Positions 62,301 to 64,000 of a stretch of DNA of 64,000 nucleotides are shown here, one piece after another; the first letter of the stretch is position 1; the number at the start of each line of letters is the position of its first letter. Source of the DNA: Flavivirga sp. 57AJ16 (lineage in GTDB: Bacteria; Bacteroidota; Bacteroidia; Flavobacteriales; Flavobacteriaceae). The stretch spans positions 62,001-126,000 of the forward strand of contig NZ_JAQZAT010000003.1 of NCBI RefSeq assembly GCF_028736925.1, written 5' to 3'. The notes under the pieces were generated by a model. That model saw nothing but the letters and a program-made list of their open reading frames with translations, did no database searches and had not been told where the DNA came from. The translations under genes were made by a program, and so were the position numbers.

Positions 62301-62475
62301 ATTTGATAAGGTCTTTATCATACACAAAAATCATTTGGAGTAAATCCGCAATAATGGATTTTCCCACACCGTTAGATCCAACAAAATCGGTTCGTGTGGG
62401 ATGGAAAAGGTAATCATGAATATAATGTTTCAAAATGCCCACTGTAGATAAGGAGTAAATTCTTGGATACCTCAT
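59314..62475 (-). CDS. Wadjet-type JetC/MksB-like SMC ATPase
   Basis: A 1053-residue SMC-like ATPase. The Walker A loop is GSNGVGKS (residues 33-40). Two long coiled-coil stretches (about 230-470 and 550-700) flank a hinge-like middle. The ABC signature region GSTGETYSAIALLGVARL and Walker B RFIILEELGSLDN lie near the C-terminus, followed by the His-containing switch region TMAPHTF. It is the motor that extrudes DNA loops. Overlaps jetB-like and jetD-like genes by 4 bp on each side, so the four genes are co-translated. Confidence 0.88.
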   Translation of the reverse strand: MRYPRIYSLSTVGILKHYIHDYLFHPTRTDFVGSNGVGKSIIADLLQMIFVYDKDLIKFGTDGVKKEERQINTLPYKTKCAYCFLNIEVNTGRFISIGIQINSQKGKRITPFVITKQADINLKINELSLEKEELIFAKDLLKEKEAGKKEIVDIQDLAILLYEKKRLRLNFFSNNENVSTYYKFLYDKNIMPLNLSQDKNLKAFAKVIQSFSKAKTLNLSGNQASRNLKEFLFEESDEDILTNFQKEQSELEKILREYESLNKDIQNLSNKQKRLTNLRELEQSHKVKFKSFKEAELQNAYIELKQLEQRESEGKRLITIQETEFTELKTAIENLPAEEEIIKKSYEEADENFNMFNRYQDLSNSIEKLGKEVDELKMFIRPKVDDSWANEIQRIDILNRNNEGIKKEITFAKPYLEKYKTLEKIIQTRKEQLEILDELKSSLKNDKAIKEKLLALLQDNDESGLLHWYIKNLPSLDNEQLQTVLYYATKPISEISNPNNSSQYINPDELIKNFEANPSKDGIWLKLGALHQFIQFNPDAKLLGDKANLEQSVQQLIQKLNIEISSINTKLEALENITDAKPYNVSLFDYSFDISIAVFNNIEKLKNAVACILQIDEKISLLQSQKAREEEELLEIKNRFKIEYDEPEVVKKELLEIRKEWSDKKDKFYEEKGANQSKFKSLESKIKDDKQDLLIIIGNLTKKQTEFTTLNSAYYQHFQENITDFPLTHGNTEELEHAYNELWEEYKTAFIGISNLFEETSNEKNLGVQLAIKDQSFSFRVLEEALLGNKIKSTDDIATALQEANQTRTTIADGIRDNMIKIFSKTTERYEKYNEQIKRINAFFVDRKISNKFYFKLEFDGSKEIKIDYIKQIAYEVRNTATKGELQFGQSIVDFIEGFFKKQAKIKNKVPIDKLLNPKTYFELSAKLTDQFGAEVPGSTGETYSAIALLGVARLSAVQKEKRNGLRFIILEELGSLDNTNFNTFPAIAEEFQYQIVTMAPHTFNIGLSDEWYAHHLIKGKEDDNINYCPSASYFKTKNNNEDLNIYINRISK

Positions 62476-63146
62476 ACCGTTTCATCATTTTTAAGTTGCT
62501 TGCTAAATGACTCAAAATTCTGAAGCTCTTCATTATACAGCTTAGCTAAACGATGAATTGCTGGTCTTATTTCAAATAACAATTCTTCATTCCTTCCTGA
62601 TTGTTTTTCTACCCAGCCTAAACGGTCAAAATTATCTATCGTTTTGCCAAATTTTGTATGTACTTCGCTCCATTCCTTTTCGTCATAAGAATCCCTTATA
62701 TCATTGAACAAAATCCGTTTGTAGGCTTCTTGATGATCACTCTCTAATATTTGTGTTTTTATGTCGTTCCAGTAAATGACCTTCTCTTCATCAAAATATT
62801 TTTGATAATACATATCCAAAAGAGTCAATCCAATTAGCGTTTGTAATTCAGTAAGCTCTTTATTACGGCTTACATCGCTTAATTTTCCTTTTCCGTTCTC
62901 CGTAAAGCCGAGGTAATAATAACGGCTTCCATCAAATATATCGTCAACTAGATTAAGCTTATATAGATTCTGGTAAAAAAATTTCCACTGTGATTCATAG
63001 CTTTCCAACACTGTATATTCAGAGTAATATTTATGGTCAATATGTTTACCTGACAATAATAAAATATTGATGTTTGCGAAATGTTGTTCTACACTTTCCT
63101 CTAATAGAAAAGTATAATCGTTTACTTCATAATTTTCGTTTTCCAT
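62472..63146 (-). CDS. Wadjet-type JetB/MksE-like subunit
   Basis: A 224-residue mostly helical protein with winged-helix character (ELTELQTLIGLTLLDMYYQK, then DNFDRLGWVEKQSGRNEELL near the C-terminus), matching the position and size of JetB/MksE (KITE-type) subunits, usually about 200-230 residues. It bridges the kleisin (JetA) and the SMC heads. Sequence motifs are weak and the assignment rests mainly on operon position. Start overlaps the upstream kleisin-like gene by 25 bp. Confidence 0.72.
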   Translation of the reverse strand: MENENYEVNDYTFLLEESVEQHFANINILLLSGKHIDHKYYSEYTVLESYESQWKFFYQNLYKLNLVDDIFDGSRYYYLGFTENGKGKLSDVSRNKELTELQTLIGLTLLDMYYQKYFDEEKVIYWNDIKTQILESDHQEAYKRILFNDIRDSYDEKEWSEVHTKFGKTIDNFDRLGWVEKQSGRNEELLFEIRPAIHRLAKLYNEELQNFESFSKQLKNDETV

Positions 63147-64000
63147 AGGGATAGATTTTGTTGTGATAAGGAAATGATTTTTTGTTCAACATCAATGAAT
63201 ACATTGTTATTCTCCGAAGTATAAGCCGTCATCCCAGATGCTACTTGATAAGCGATGGATAGGTCTTTTTCTTCATCTACAATACTATTCATGAGTTCTT
63301 CTAAAGATAATTGTCCTTTACTCTCTAAAATATCTTTGGCTTTGTCAACCCATTGATTTATTCTTTGCTGACGGTTGATTTCCTTTGCTATTTTCTGTTT
63401 TTCATTACGTTCATATGCTTCATCAACCTTGATGTTTACAATAATATTAGGTTTTGGAAGTTCAAACTCATAATATTTTGGATATAACATTCGAACAGGC
63501 TCATATACCAATTGTTTTAGGGGGAAATTATTACTAAACCTAATCCCTTCGGTGGTATATGCCGAACTTTCCAAAACTGTTCTATGTAATTTTTTTATTT
63601 GTATCCTAAAGAAAGCTCTAGAAGAAAATTGCTCTTGTAATTCCGTTAATTTCTCGCTAGCATGGTTGATTTGCCTGCGGATAATGCTTACTTTTTGGTC
63701 TACTGAATTGAAAAATTCTCTAATATCTGTATATATTTCTTGAGCTTTTTCCCAATGAATCTTACTTTCCTTTACATTTTCTATATTGAATTTTCCATCG
63801 TCTTCCATCTTTCTGTAAAAATGATCCACCACATTTACCAAGTCACCAAGAAATTTGTCTTTGGAAATTATGGCTTCTGTTATATCTTCAGCTCTTTCTC
63901 CAAACTTCCTAAAAACAACGGTAAACTCTCTGACCAAATAAGTTGCACTTTGTTCGTCTTCTTTGCGAAGAATCTCGTTTAGCTCTTTGTAAGCTTCCCG
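63122..64000 (-). CDS. Wadjet-type JetA/MksF-like kleisin subunit (partial)
   Basis: At least 292 residues; the reading frame is open to the last base of the window, so the N-terminus is missing. Long helices dominate (AYKELNEILRKEDEQSA at the edge; KVSIIRRQINHASEKLTELQ), with a C-terminal winged-helix-like part (ILESKGQLSLEELMNSIVDE). That fits the C-terminal portion of JetA/MksF kleisins, which link the SMC heads. Assignment comes from gene order (kleisin - KITE - SMC - Toprim nuclease). Confidence 0.7.
   Translation of the reverse strand, partial: REAYKELNEILRKEDEQSATYLVREFTVVFRKFGERAEDITEAIISKDKFLGDLVNVVDHFYRKMEDDGKFNIENVKESKIHWEKAQEIYTDIREFFNSVDQKVSIIRRQINHASEKLTELQEQFSSRAFFRIQIKKLHRTVLESSAYTTEGIRFSNNFPLKQLVYEPVRMLYPKYYEFELPKPNIIVNIKVDEAYERNEKQKIAKEINRQQRINQWVDKAKDILESKGQLSLEELMNSIVDEEKDLSIAYQVASGMTAYTSENNNVFIDVEQKIISLSQQNLSLWKTKIMK

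Noticed and set aside
59314-62475. SbcC/Rad50-type repair ATPase
   Set aside because: There is no SbcD-like nuclease; the gene order with small helical subunits and a Toprim protein fits Wadjet/MksBEFG better.

Overview
The window is about 64 kb of AT-rich DNA from a member of the Bacteroidota, almost certainly family Flavobacteriaceae. The evidence is the small DUF4295 gene downstream of rpmB-rpmG, a SusC/SusD pair with an ECF sigma factor and FecR-type anti-sigma factor, TonB-linked and DUF4369 proteins, TAnnTTTG-type -7 boxes, and many short dispersed hairpin repeats of the kind common in this family. The genus cannot be fixed from the sequence alone. It looks like a chromosome.

Layout. 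Bases 1-9900 hold mostly housekeeping genes on the minus strand: ftsY (cut by the window edge), rpmB-rpmG-DUF4295, cinA, an Hpt protein, an FAH-family enzyme, a DnaQ-like exonuclease, a 2-oxoacid dehydrogenase E2, a glycosyltransferase and recR, followed by a plus-strand sodium:solute symporter. Bases 10-17 kb hold an outer-membrane TonB-type receptor, fabH and htpG. Bases 16.9-18.2 kb hold a REP-associated tyrosine transposase (RAYT) with a tandem array in which REP hairpins alternate with copies of the last 26 codons of that transposase gene. Bases 18.4-30.7 kb hold small metabolic and regulatory genes: VOC, WYL regulator, MOSC, DEAD-box helicase, sterol desaturase plus cupin, ECF sigma plus membrane protein, VanX-like dipeptidase, DUF819 and a Ca/Na antiporter. 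Bases 30.7-33.7 kb hold a BlaI/BlaR1-like pair. Bases 34.4-36.8 kb hold an alkylation-repair operon in which the parts of Ada are on separate genes. Bases 37-39.4 kb hold a Crp/Fnr regulator with a nitroreductase, a DMT transporter and a GNAT gene.

Bases 39.5-44.5 kb are a gene-poor decay zone: remnants of a response regulator, a histidine kinase and a universal stress protein, several MITE-like elements with terminal inverted repeats, one intact corA, and a GC-rich block of unknown nature. Bases 44.5-54.4 kb form a nutrient-acquisition locus: ECF sigma, FecR, SusC with an STN signalling domain, SusD, and a two-domain secreted M16 metallopeptidase. No glycoside hydrolase is present, so a peptide or protein substrate is plausible. 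Bases 54.4-58.0 kb hold uxaA and uxaB of hexuronate breakdown beside a LacI-family regulator that has decayed.

Bases 58.4-64.0 kb hold a four-gene Wadjet/MksBEFG-type anti-plasmid condensin system (jetA-jetB-jetC-jetD order on the minus strand, jetA cut by the window end). It lies next to a C-terminal remnant of a serine recombinase, which suggests the cluster arrived by transfer. The most unusual structures are the RAYT-tail/REP array, the split Ada regulon, and the number of distinct short inverted-repeat elements.
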